This document shows positions 35,395-43,802 of a stretch of 52,238 nucleotides of DNA, piece after piece. Under the pieces are notes generated by a model, which was given only the letters and a program-made list of their open reading frames with translations, searched no databases and had not been told where the DNA came from. Location: assembly GCF_000442255.1 (NCBI RefSeq), contig NZ_KE557277.1, forward strand, positions 35,983-88,220, read 5' to 3'. Made by a program: the position numbers and the translations under genes. The stretch comes from Salipiger mucosus DSM 16094 (GTDB lineage Bacteria > Pseudomonadota > Alphaproteobacteria > Rhodobacterales > Rhodobacteraceae). Position 1 is the first letter of the stretch; each line of letters opens with the position of its first letter.

Positions 35395-37635
35395 TCAGGT
35401 GGCGAAGCGCACCGCGCGGGAGAGGGGCAGTTCGCGGTGGCGCTCTCCGGTGAGGTCGAAGATCGCGTTCGCGAGCGCGGGGGCCGCGGGCGGCGTGCCG
35501 GGCTCGCCGATGCCGCTGATATGCGTCTGGCGCTCGAGGATGCGGACCTCGACCCGGGGCATCTGGCCCATGCGCAGGGCGTCGTAGTCGGGGAAGTTGC
35601 GCTGCTCGACCGCGCCGTCGGCGAAGGTGATCTCGCCCGTCATGGCGGCCGAGAGGCCGTAGACCAGCCCGCCGGCGAGCTGCTGCTCGATGATGCCGGG
35701 GTCGAGCGCGACGCCCGGGTCGGCGGCCATCCAGGCGCGGGCGATGCGGATCTCGCCCTCTTCGTCGGCGACCTCGATCACGCAGGCGACGGGCGTGCCG
35801 AAGCTGTAGCACATGGCGACGCCGCGGCCGGTGCCCTCGGGCTTGTCGGGCCAGCCGGACATCTCGCGCACGGCTTCCAGCACGCGGGCGGCCGGGTCCC
35901 ACTCGGGTTCGGCGAGCTGCACGCGGAAGTCCAGCGGGTCGGCGCCGGCGGCATTGGCCATCTCGTCGAGGAAGCTTTCGAAGATGAAGCCGTTGTAGCT
36001 GTTGCCGACCGAGCGCCAGAAGCCCACGGGCACTTGCAGGTCGGGCGCGATGTAGCCGCGCGCGCGGTAGCTGGGGATCGCATAGGGCTGGTTCCAGAGG
36101 CCCTCGACGTGGACCTTGTCGGGGCCGCCGGGGGCGAAGCCGGTCCAGCGGTTCAGCGCCTGCCGCGCGGTCGAGGGGCCGGCGACGGAGGCGTCGAGCA
36201 GGACCGCCGTGCCGTCCTGCACCGCGCCGCGCATGCGGCCGATGGCGCCGGGGCGGTAGAAGTCCTGGGTCATGTCCTCTTCGCGCGACCAGGTGGTCAT
36301 CACCGGCACGTTGGGCAGGGCGCGGGCGACGCGCACCGCCAGCACCGAGAAGTCGAGCTCGCCGCGCCGGCCGAAGCCGCCGCCCATCGGGGTGGTGTGC
36401 AGCGTGACGCTGTCGGCCGAGACGCCCGCCGCCTCGGCGCAGGCGTCGCGCACGAAGGTGGGGATCTGGTTGCCCGACCAGACCTCGAGCCCGCCGGCGG
36501 TGATCCAGGCGGTCGCGTTGAGCGGCTCCATCGTGGCGTGGGCGAGGAAGGGCAGGCGGTATTCGGCGGTGACCTCCTGCGCGCCCTCGGGGAGGGTCTC
36601 GGCGTCGCCGGTGTCGCGCAGGGTGGAATCGGGGTCGAGGTCGAAGGCGGCCTCGATCTCGTCGAAGATCGCCCCGGTGGTCTCGGGGTAGGCGGCGGGG
36701 CCCCAGTCGACCTCGATGGCGTTCACCGCCTGCTGGGCGAGCCAGGTGTTGGTGGCGATGACCGCGACGCCGTCGCCGAGGTCGACGATCTTCTCGACGC
36801 CGGGCATGCCCTCGGCCTCTTCGGCGTCGAAGCCGCGCATCGCGCCGCGCCGGGGCGACATGCGGACCGCGGCATAGCGCAGGCCCTCGGGACGGGTGTC
36901 GATGGAATAGGTCTCGGTGCCGGTGCACTTGGCGACCATGTCGAGGCGCGGCAGGGCGCGGCCCAGCAGCTTCCACTCGGAGGGCTCGCGCAGCAGGACG
37001 TCGCGCGGCTCGAAACCGGCGGCCTCGGCGGCGAGCTCGGTATAGGGCAGGCGGGTGCCGTCGGGGGCGACGACCGCGCCGGCCTCGGTGGTGAGCACGC
37101 CGGCGTCGAGGTCGAGCCGGGCCGCGGCGGCGGCCTTGAGCATCTCGCGGGCGGCGGCGCCGGTGGCGCGCATGCGCTCGTAGCCGTCCTTCATCGCGGT
37201 GGAGCCGCCGGTGACCTGCATCTCCATGACCTTGCCGATCACGCCCGCCATCTCGCCCAGCTTGTGCTGGAGCGCGCTGCGCGCGTAGCCGGCCGGGCCG
37301 GGCAGGGATTCGGCCATCATGGCGGAGTTGTAGTAGGCCTTGGCGGGCGGGCCGTGGATGACGCGCACGTCCTCCCAGGCGAGGTCCATCTCCTCGGCCA
37401 GAAGCGCGGCCCAGGTGGTCTGCGTGCCCTGGCCCATCTCGGCGCGGGGCGCGACCAGCGTGACGCCCTCGCCGTCGATGATGACGAAGGGGTTGAGCGC
37501 GGTCTCGTCGCCCTCGGGGCGCAGCGGGTTGGGCGCGGGGCGCGAGACGTACCAGGCGCCGACGGCCACGCCGCCCGCGACGGCGGCGGCGCCCACGAGG
37601 AAGGTGCGGCGGGCAATCTTTCCGATGCTGGCCAT
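35395..37635 (-). CDS. isoquinoline 1-oxidoreductase-type molybdopterin subunit (large)
   Basis: 746 residues of the xanthine-oxidase family, periplasmic aldehyde or N-heterocycle oxidoreductase type. The Tat signal IARRTFLVGAAAVAGG is at residues 7-22. It has two molybdopterin-binding domains. Blocks include PRAEMGQGTQTTWAALLAEE, MGGGFGRRGELDF, GFWRSVGNSYNGFIFESFLDE and the C-terminal GEPGTPPAAPALANAIFD, where GEPGT includes the catalytic Glu. The partner (2Fe-2S) subunit starts the operon immediately upstream. The substrate cannot be told. Confidence 0.9.
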   Translation of the reverse strand: MASIGKIARRTFLVGAAAVAGGVAVGAWYVSRPAPNPLRPEGDETALNPFVIIDGEGVTLVAPRAEMGQGTQTTWAALLAEEMDLAWEDVRVIHGPPAKAYYNSAMMAESLPGPAGYARSALQHKLGEMAGVIGKVMEMQVTGGSTAMKDGYERMRATGAAAREMLKAAAAARLDLDAGVLTTEAGAVVAPDGTRLPYTELAAEAAGFEPRDVLLREPSEWKLLGRALPRLDMVAKCTGTETYSIDTRPEGLRYAAVRMSPRRGAMRGFDAEEAEGMPGVEKIVDLGDGVAVIATNTWLAQQAVNAIEVDWGPAAYPETTGAIFDEIEAAFDLDPDSTLRDTGDAETLPEGAQEVTAEYRLPFLAHATMEPLNATAWITAGGLEVWSGNQIPTFVRDACAEAAGVSADSVTLHTTPMGGGFGRRGELDFSVLAVRVARALPNVPVMTTWSREEDMTQDFYRPGAIGRMRGAVQDGTAVLLDASVAGPSTARQALNRWTGFAPGGPDKVHVEGLWNQPYAIPSYRARGYIAPDLQVPVGFWRSVGNSYNGFIFESFLDEMANAAGADPLDFRVQLAEPEWDPAARVLEAVREMSGWPDKPEGTGRGVAMCYSFGTPVACVIEVADEEGEIRIARAWMAADPGVALDPGIIEQQLAGGLVYGLSAAMTGEITFADGAVEQRNFPDYDALRMGQMPRVEVRILERQTHISGIGEPGTPPAAPALANAIFDLTGERHRELPLSRAVRFAT

Positions 37636-37638
37636 GCC

Positions 37639-38097
37639 TCAGCTCTCCATGCCTGCGGCCGCCTTGATGGCGGCGCGGATGCGGGGATAGGTGCCGCAGC
37701 GGCAGAGGTTGCCCGACATGGCGGCGTCGATGTCGTCATCGCTCGGCTGCGGCGTTTCGGCGAGCAGGGCGGCGGCCTGCATGATCTGGCCCGACTGGCA
37801 GTAGCCGCACTGCGCGACCTGGTGGTCGACCCAGGCCTGCTGGATCGCGGCGAGGCTCTCGGGCGTGCCCAGCCCCTCGATGGTGGTGACATCCCCCCAG
37901 ACGTCGCCCAGCGGAACCTGGCAGGAGCGCACGGCCTCGCCGTCGATCTGCACGGTGCAGGCGCCGCAGGCGGCGACGCCGCAGCCGTACTTGGTGCCGG
38001 TGAGGTTCAGCGCGTCGCGCAGCACCCACAGAAGCGGCACCTCGGAAGGCAGGTCGACTTCGTGGGCGGTGCCGTTTACGGTGATACTGGTGGGCAT
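37639..38097 (-). CDS. isoquinoline 1-oxidoreductase-type (2Fe-2S) subunit (small)
   Basis: 152 residues with both [2Fe-2S] clusters: the plant-type [11 protein letters not shown] and the C-terminal [11 protein letters not shown] ... [14 protein letters not shown]. Electrons pass through this subunit from the molybdenum site. The gene ends three bases before the large subunit's start. Tat export is expected for the complex through the large subunit. It is divergent from a TetR regulator. Confidence 0.92.
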   Translation of the reverse strand: MPTSITVNGTAHEVDLPSEVPLLWVLRDALNLTGTKYGCGVAACGACTVQIDGEAVRSCQVPLGDVWGDVTTIEGLGTPESLAAIQQAWVDHQVAQCGYCQSGQIMQAAALLAETPQPSDDDIDAAMSGNLCRCGTYPRIRAAIKAAAGMES

Positions 38098-38140
38098 GCA
38101 GACCTCCCTGATCGCCTCATGTTTCTGACATTATTGACGT

Positions 38141-38168
38141 ATTTTGTCACTTCGTCAATTGACAAAAT
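38141..38168. promoter_or_regulatory. operator-like inverted repeat in the ior-tetR divergent promoter
   Basis: Perfect 9-bp arms, ATTTTGTCA and TGACAAAAT, with a 10-base spacer, lie between the (2Fe-2S) subunit start (38097) and the TetR start (38195). Symmetry and location fit a TetR-family operator controlling both directions. Confidence 0.65.
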
Positions 38169-38194
38169 TGCCGCCTGATGTCAGTGATCTTGCG

Positions 38195-38776
38195 ATGAAC
38201 GAGGCCCGGACCGACACCGACGACCCCAAGGCTGCCGCGATCCTCGACGCGGCCTTTCGCAGCTTTGCGGCCTACGGGTTCCGGCGCACCTCGATGGAGG
38301 ACATAGCCCGCGGCGCGGGGATGTCCCGGCCCGCGCTCTACCTGCATTTCGCCAACAAGGAAGCGATCCTGCGCGCCCTCGTCTCGGCCCACCACGACCG
38401 GGCGGTCGCGGGGGTCTCGGCGGCGCTGGCGCAGGGCGGCACGCCCGAGGAGGCGCTGACGCGGGCCTTCCTCACGCAGACCGGCGAACGGGTCGAGACG
38501 ATGCTGAACTCGCCGCACGGGCCGGAACTGCTCGAGACCTCGGGCGTGGTCAGCGCCGATATCTCGCGCGAGGGCGTGGCGCGCATGGTGGCGGTCTATG
38601 CCGACTGGCTGGAGGCCGGGGAGACGGACGGAAGTCTGCGGCTGGCGGCGCCCGCAAGGCTGGTGGCCGAGACCATCGTGGGCGCGCTGCAGGGCATCAA
38701 GGCGCCGCCCTACGACGGCTATGTCGCGCGGATCCGGGCGCTGGCGCAGGTGATCGGGCGCGGCCTGGCGCCCTGA
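38195..38776 (+). CDS. TetR-family regulator
   Basis: 193 residues. The helix-turn-helix TSMEDIARGAGMSRPALYLHFANKE is at about residues 32-56, and a helical ligand domain follows. The ATG at 38195 was preferred over in-frame TTG codons at 38144 and 38168, which lie within the operator-like repeat. It is divergent from the molybdoenzyme genes and probably represses them and itself. Confidence 0.85.
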   Translation: MNEARTDTDDPKAAAILDAAFRSFAAYGFRRTSMEDIARGAGMSRPALYLHFANKEAILRALVSAHHDRAVAGVSAALAQGGTPEEALTRAFLTQTGERVETMLNSPHGPELLETSGVVSADISREGVARMVAVYADWLEAGETDGSLRLAAPARLVAETIVGALQGIKAPPYDGYVARIRALAQVIGRGLAP

Positions 38777-38790
38777 GCGCGGCGCCGCGC

Positions 38791-39981
38791 TCATGTCACG
38801 CGCTTGCGGTGGCGGAATTTCGGCTGGTCCCAGAGCGCGCCGCGCAGGATGCGGGCGAGCGTGCCGACCGCCTCGCGGATCTCGTCCTCGCCGATATAGA
38901 GCGGCGTGATGCCGAAGCGCATGATGTCGGGGGCGCGGAAGTCGCCGATGACGCCCTGTTCGATGAGCGCCTGCATCGCGGCGTAGCCATGCTCGAAACG
39001 CACCGAGACCTGGCTGCCGCGCCGCTCGGGATCGCGCGGCGTGGCGAGCTTGAGCTGCGGGCACTGGGTCGCCAGCTCCTCGATCATGAGCGAGGTCAGC
39101 TCGATCGAGCGCGCGCGCAGGTCCTGCATATCGACGTGGTCCCAGATGTCGAGCGCGGCCTCGAGCGCGGCCATCTGCAGCACCGGGGGCGTGCCCACGC
39201 GCATCCGCTCGATGCCCGAGCCGGGGCGGTAGCTGTGCTCGAAGGAGAAGGGCGAGGCATGGCCCAGCCAGCCCGCGAGGGCCGGGTCCACCGCCTCGGC
39301 ATGCCGGGGGGCGACGTAGATGAAGGCGGGCGCGCCGGGCCCTGCGTTGATGTACTTGTAGGTGCAGCCGACAGCGAAATCCGCGCCGCGCGTGACATCG
39401 ACCGGCAGGGCGCCCGCGGAATGGGCGAGATCCCAGACCGTGAGCGCGCCCATCTCGCGGGCCCGCGCGGTCAGCGCGTCGAGATCGTGGCGGCGCCCGG
39501 TGCGGTAGTCGACCTCGGTCACCAGCACGACGGCGACCTCCTCGGTGATCGCGTCCTCGAGTTCGTGCGGGGCGACGAGGCGCAGCTCGTGGCGGTCGCC
39601 CAGCAGGCGGATCAGCCCCTCGGCCATGTAGAGGTCCGACGGGAAGTTGCCCCGGTCCGACAGGATCACCCGCCGGTGCGGGTTGATCTCAAGCGCCGCC
39701 GCGAGGGCCTGGAAGACCTTGATCGAGAGCGTGTCGCCCACGACGACATGCCCGGGTTCGGCGCCGATCATCCGGCCCAGCCGGTCGCCCAGCCGGCGCG
39801 GCATCTCCATCCAGCCGCATTCGGACCAGCCGCCGATCAGCTGCTCGCCCCATTCCATCGACATCATGCGCTCGACCCGGTCGGGCGTGGCGACGGGCAG
39901 GGGCCCGAGGGAATTACCGTCGAGGTAGGTGAGGCCCAGCGGCAGGTGGAACTGCGCGCGCGTCCACTGGAAATCGGTCAA
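38791..39981 (-). CDS. kynU: kynureninase
   Basis: PLP enzyme that cleaves kynurenine to anthranilate and alanine in tryptophan degradation. The 396 residues have the signature YLDGNSLGPLP at the start, SDRGNFPSDLYMAEGL, DLAHSAGALPVDV and the PLP lysine (Lys209) in CTYKYINAGPGAPAF. WLGHASPFSF is also present. The start is TTG at 39981, with GGAG seven bases upstream; an ATG 17 bases further is out of frame. No kynA or kynB is next to it. Confidence 0.95.
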   Translation of the reverse strand: MTDFQWTRAQFHLPLGLTYLDGNSLGPLPVATPDRVERMMSMEWGEQLIGGWSECGWMEMPRRLGDRLGRMIGAEPGHVVVGDTLSIKVFQALAAALEINPHRRVILSDRGNFPSDLYMAEGLIRLLGDRHELRLVAPHELEDAITEEVAVVLVTEVDYRTGRRHDLDALTARAREMGALTVWDLAHSAGALPVDVTRGADFAVGCTYKYINAGPGAPAFIYVAPRHAEAVDPALAGWLGHASPFSFEHSYRPGSGIERMRVGTPPVLQMAALEAALDIWDHVDMQDLRARSIELTSLMIEELATQCPQLKLATPRDPERRGSQVSVRFEHGYAAMQALIEQGVIGDFRAPDIMRFGITPLYIGEDEIREAVGTLARILRGALWDQPKFRHRKRVT

Positions 39982-40109
39982 GGTCTGTCTCCGGTCATGC
40001 CGCGGGAGCCTGCCGCGCTTTCGCGTCACGGGCAAGCCGTGCCGTGTCGCTGGACATACGCATTCCTATGTGTGAATTTAACCTCGCAACCCGAGGGGAG
40101 GAGGGATCG

Positions 40110-41057
40110 ATGCGACACCTGATTGCCGGGATCGCGGTCACGCTGGCGGGCGCGGCCGCCGCGCACGAGGATATCGCGGACCAGTATCCGCAGTCCGAGC
40201 TCTACGACAAGCCGGTCGAGGTCATCCCGCATGTCTGGAGCGCCATCGGCGCGACGGCGCCGCCGACCTACGAGAACGCGGGCCACAACAACAACCTGAG
40301 CTTCGTGGTCACCGGCGACGGCGTGGTGGTCATCAACGGCGGGGCCAGCGCGCGGCTGGCCGAGGCGCTGCACGACGAGATCAAGGCGGTGACCGATCAG
40401 CCGGTGAAGCTGGTCATCAACGAGAACGGCCAGGGCCACGCCACGCTGGGCAATTCCTACTGGGCGGGGCTGGGCGTCGACATCCTCGCGCACGAGGAGG
40501 CGATCGCGGAGATCGAGGAGAACGGCGATTTCGTGCTCCAGGGGATGCAGGGCTACAACCGCGACCGCGCCGAGGGGACCGAGGTGGTGGTGCCGAACCT
40601 GTCCTTCTCGGACCGCGAGGTGGTCGAGATAGGGGGCGTGACGCTCGAGGTTCTGCACCTGGGGCCCGCGCACGGGCCGGGCGACACGCAGGTCTGGATC
40701 CCGCAGTGGGATATCGTCATCGCCGGCGACATCGCCTTTCACGAGCGCATGCCGCCGATCTTCGCCGATACCTGCACGAGCTGCTGGATCGAGACCTTCG
40801 ACGGGCCCTTCACCGAGCTGGGCGCGACCTGGGTGATCCCGGGGCACGGGCATCCGACGAACATGGCGCAGGTGACGCGCTACACCTCGGATTACCTCAA
40901 GGACATCCGGGCCAGGATCGGCGCCCATCTCGACGCGGGCGGGGATCTCGCGGAGGCCTACTACGTGGACCAGTCGGACTGGGCGCATCTCGACACCTTC
41001 GAGGAACTGGCGACCAAGAACGCCGGCCGCGTCTACGAGGAGATGGAATGGGAGTGA
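40110..41057 (+). CDS. metallo-beta-lactamase-fold hydrolase with a non-canonical metal motif, exported
   Basis: 315 residues. A signal peptide (cleavage probably after AAAAHE region, about residue 19) is followed by an MBL fold. The HxHxDH motif is replaced: at 106-111 the sequence reads Asn-Gly-Gln-Gly-His-Ala. Later metal-site elements are present, with GPAHGPGD, IAGDIAFHER and VIPGHGHP. It resembles quinoprotein-relay or SoxH-like MBL proteins that also deviate at this motif. The ATG at 40110 follows GGGGAGGAGGGATCG. It is divergent from kynureninase. The reaction is unknown. Confidence 0.78.
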   Translation: MRHLIAGIAVTLAGAAAAHEDIADQYPQSELYDKPVEVIPHVWSAIGATAPPTYENAGHNNNLSFVVTGDGVVVINGGASARLAEALHDEIKAVTDQPVKLVINENGQGHATLGNSYWAGLGVDILAHEEAIAEIEENGDFVLQGMQGYNRDRAEGTEVVVPNLSFSDREVVEIGGVTLEVLHLGPAHGPGDTQVWIPQWDIVIAGDIAFHERMPPIFADTCTSCWIETFDGPFTELGATWVIPGHGHPTNMAQVTRYTSDYLKDIRARIGAHLDAGGDLAEAYYVDQSDWAHLDTFEELATKNAGRVYEEMEWE

Positions 41058-41060
41058 GCG

Positions 41061-41139
41061 CCGGTCCGGGCCGGGAGGCCCGGCAATCGCTCCGGGGGGA
41101 GCGATTGAGGCGCGAACGGGCGGAGCCCGCTGACCGCGC
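41061..41139. repeat. 79-base intergenic repeat, copy A
   Basis: Nearly identical to the copy at 41196-41274 (a handful of differences). It contains the hairpin ATCGCTCC / GGAGCGAT at 41086-41105 and GGGCGGAGCCC. A degenerate third version lies between the two copies, with hairpin CAAACGCTC / GAGCGTTTG (41151-41173). Confidence 0.8.
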
Positions 41140-41195
41140 CGCAGGCGCGGCAAACGCTCCGGGAGAGCGTTTGTGCGGATCACGGGCGGAGCCCG

Positions 41196-41274
41196 CCGGT
41201 CCGGGCCGCGAGGCCCGGCAATCGCTCCGGGGGAGCGATCGAGGCGCGAACGGGCGGAGCCCCGCTGACCGCGC
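41196..41274. repeat. 79-base intergenic repeat, copy B
   Basis: Same layout as copy A, with hairpin ATCGCTCC / GGAGCGAT at 41221-41239. The three hairpin units in a row resemble REP/BIME-type arrays that protect or end transcripts. Confidence 0.8.
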
Positions 41275-41290
41275 AGAGTTACTCAACATA

Positions 41291-41429
41291 GGGCCAGCGC
41301 CCGTCCGCCGGGTGGGCGTTCGTGCCGGTCGAGGCTTTGTCACTTTATCCAACGGCCATATGCCCACATCACAGACGCCAGGCCGGCGTCTCAAAGCGCC
41401 CGCCCGAGGGGGCGGACGGGCGCTGGCCC
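41291..41429. repeat. 139-base segment bounded by a 19-bp perfect inverted repeat
   Basis: GGGCCAGCGCCCGTCCGCC (41291-41309) is the exact complement of 41411-41429, with further partial pairing inward. The interior is much AT-richer and contains a GACGCC...GGCGTC hairpin. It could be a small non-autonomous element or a structured RNA; no coding frame is visible. Confidence 0.6.
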
Positions 41430-41621
41430 GGCGGGCTTCGCCCTTGATTCCGGGCCGGGGGAAATTGTGCGGACTGCAGGATGCTGTCGTTGCCTTGTTG
41501 GGCCGGGGACACGGATCTCCGTTGTTGTCACCTGACCAGGGGAGGTGAAGGCGCTTCGGCCTTGATTCCGCGTCTTTGTTGGCGACAGGTGGTGGCATCG
41601 AAACCGACCCAAGGGAGTGTC
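41430..41621. other. spacer before the isoprenylcysteine-methyltransferase-like gene
   Basis: No gene is supported here. It completes a 564-base non-coding stretch (41058-41621), the longest in the window, that otherwise holds the repeats and the inverted-repeat segment. Confidence 0.4.
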
Positions 41622-42083
41622 ATGTCCCCGCTGCGCAAATGGATCGACATCCCGCCGGTCTGGCTCGCTGCCTGCATATTCATCGCCTGGTGGCAGAAGA
41701 CCTACCATCCCATAGGCCTTACCTTTGGCCCGGTCTGGGCCGATCTCCTCGGCGGGCTGCTGGTGGGCGGCGGGCTGCTGCTGGCCGCGCTGGCGCTCTC
41801 CGAGATGCGGCGCCAGCGCACCACCTTCATGCCGAACGAGGAGGCCGGGCGGCTGGTCACCAGCGGCATTTTCAAACGCTCGCGGAACCCTATCTACTTG
41901 GGAGACGCCATGATTTTGGCGGGGCTGATCCTTTACTGGGACGCGGTCCTGTCGCTGCCGCTGATCCCGATCTTCGTCTGGGTGATCGAGAAACGCTTCA
42001 TCCAGCCCGAGGAAGCCATGCTTCGGAGAAAGTTTCTTGCCGACTATGCGCGCTATGCGCAACAAACCAGAAGGTGGCTTTGA
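41622..42083 (+). CDS. isoprenylcysteine carboxyl methyltransferase-family membrane protein
   Basis: 153 residues with about four membrane helices and the family C-terminal motif: LVTSGIFKRSRNPIYLGDA, then a helix, then EEAMLRRKFLADYARYAQQTRRWL. In bacteria the family's acceptor is not established; steroid- or thiol-related methylation is sometimes suggested. GGGAGTGTC precedes the ATG. Confidence 0.85.
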   Translation: MSPLRKWIDIPPVWLAACIFIAWWQKTYHPIGLTFGPVWADLLGGLLVGGGLLLAALALSEMRRQRTTFMPNEEAGRLVTSGIFKRSRNPIYLGDAMILAGLILYWDAVLSLPLIPIFVWVIEKRFIQPEEAMLRRKFLADYARYAQQTRRWL

Positions 42084-42212
42084 CTCGCGGGCGGGATGTG
42101 ATTAACCCGTCCGTTCAGGTTGTGGCCGACGGGTCGGGAAGGTAGACCGGTCCCGGTCGGCTTGTGCCGTTACGGAAAGAACGTCTCAAGAAACGATAGG
42201 GGGACGAGACAG

Positions 42213-43787
42213 GTGAAAATCGGAACGCCGAAGGAGCTGGCGCCGGGCGAAGCACGGGTGGCAATGACGCCCGACTCGGCCAAGCAGCTTCAGAAACTGG
42301 GATACACCTGCGCCATCGAGAGCGGCGCAGGCAAGGCGGCGGGCTTTGCCGATGCCGCCTATGAGGAGGCCGGCGTCGAGATCGTCGCTGATGCGGGGAC
42401 GCTGTGGAGCGGCTCGGACATCATCGCCAAGGTCCAGCCGCCCACGCCCGAAGAGGCCGCGCGCCTGACCGAGGGCAAGCTGCTGATCTCCTTCTTCTGG
42501 CCGGTCCAGAACGAGGAGCTGATGAAGCAGGCGGCCGAGGCCGGCGCCAGCGTCATCGCCATGGACATGGTCCCGCGGATCAGCCGCGCGCAGAAGATGG
42601 ACGCGCTGTCGTCCATGGCCAACATCGCCGGCTACCGCGCGGTGATCGAGGCGGGCAACAATTTCGGCCGGTTCTTCACCGGCCAGGTGACGGCGGCGGG
42701 CAAGGTGCCGCCGGCGAAGGTGCTCGTCGTGGGCGCGGGTGTCGCGGGTCTTGCCGCGATCGGCACCTCGGCCAGCCTGGGCGCCATGACCTATGCCTTC
42801 GACGTGCGGCCCGAAGTGGCCGAACAGGTCGAGAGCATGGGCGCGGAGTTCGTCTACCTCGACTTCGAGGAAGAGCAGACCGACGGGTCGGAATCGGGCG
42901 GCTACGCCAAGCCCTCGAGCCCGGAGTTCCGCGAGGCGCAGCTGGCCAAGTTCCGCGAGCTGGCGCCCGAGATGGACATCGTCATCACCACGGCGCTGAT
43001 CCCGAACCGCGAGGCGCCGGAGCTGTGGACCGAGGACATGGTCAAGTCGATGAAGCGCGGCAGCGTGATCGTCGACCTGGCGGCGGAGAAGGGCGGCAAC
43101 TGCAAGCTGACCGTCAAGGACGACAAGATCGTCACCGACAACGGCGTGACCATCGTCGGCTACACGGACTTCCCGAGCCGCATGGCGACGCAGAGCTCGA
43201 CGCTCTACGCCACCAACATCCGCCACATGATGACCGACCTGACGCCCGAGAAGGACGGCACGGTCAATCACGACATGGAGGATGACGTCATTCGCGGCGC
43301 GACGGTCGCGCATGCGAAGGAGGTGACCTTCCCGCCGCCGCCGCCCAAGACCAAGGCGATCGCGGCGGCCAAGCCGAAGCCCAAGGAGCCCGAGCTGACG
43401 CCCGAGGAGAAGCGGGCCAAGGAAGTGGCCGCCTTCAAGGCGCAGACCAAGCAGCAGGTGACCCTGCTGAGCGTGGGCGCCGTGCTGCTGCTGGGCGTGG
43501 GCCTCGTGGCCCCGGCGAGCTTCATGCAGCACTTCATCGTCTTCGTGCTGGCGGTCTTCGTGGGCTTCCAGGTGATCTGGAACGTGTCGCACTCGCTGCA
43601 CACGCCGCTCATGGCGGTGACCAACGCGATCTCGTCGATCATCATCCTGGGCGCGCTGATGCAGATCGGCTCTGGGTCCGCCATCGTGGTGATCCTTGCC
43701 GCGCTGTCGGTCTTCATGACCGGGATCAACATCTTCGGCGGCTTCCTCGTGACGCGGCGCATGCTCGCCATGTTCCAGAAGTCGTAA
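42213..43787 (+). CDS. pntA: NAD(P) transhydrogenase subunit alpha
   Basis: 524 residues of the proton-translocating transhydrogenase, which moves hydride from NADH to NADP+ using the proton gradient. The NAD-binding domain I starts with KIGTPKELAPGEARVAMTP. VLVVGAGVAGLAAIGTSASLGA and DMVKSMKRGSVIVDLAAEKGG follow, then a Pro/Lys-rich linker and four membrane helices (about 415-520). GTG start at 42213 behind AGGGGGACGAGACAG. pntB follows after 15 bases. Confidence 0.96.
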   Translation: MKIGTPKELAPGEARVAMTPDSAKQLQKLGYTCAIESGAGKAAGFADAAYEEAGVEIVADAGTLWSGSDIIAKVQPPTPEEAARLTEGKLLISFFWPVQNEELMKQAAEAGASVIAMDMVPRISRAQKMDALSSMANIAGYRAVIEAGNNFGRFFTGQVTAAGKVPPAKVLVVGAGVAGLAAIGTSASLGAMTYAFDVRPEVAEQVESMGAEFVYLDFEEEQTDGSESGGYAKPSSPEFREAQLAKFRELAPEMDIVITTALIPNREAPELWTEDMVKSMKRGSVIVDLAAEKGGNCKLTVKDDKIVTDNGVTIVGYTDFPSRMATQSSTLYATNIRHMMTDLTPEKDGTVNHDMEDDVIRGATVAHAKEVTFPPPPPKTKAIAAAKPKPKEPELTPEEKRAKEVAAFKAQTKQQVTLLSVGAVLLLGVGLVAPASFMQHFIVFVLAVFVGFQVIWNVSHSLHTPLMAVTNAISSIIILGALMQIGSGSAIVVILAALSVFMTGINIFGGFLVTRRMLAMFQKS

Positions 43788-43802
43788 GGGGGGACGGACA
43801 CA

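Noticed and set aside
34984-38178. 1064-codon open frame on the plus strand
   Set aside because: Antisense of the molybdoenzyme genes and partly out-of-frame with the flavodoxin-like gene; composition is that of a GC-rich shadow frame.
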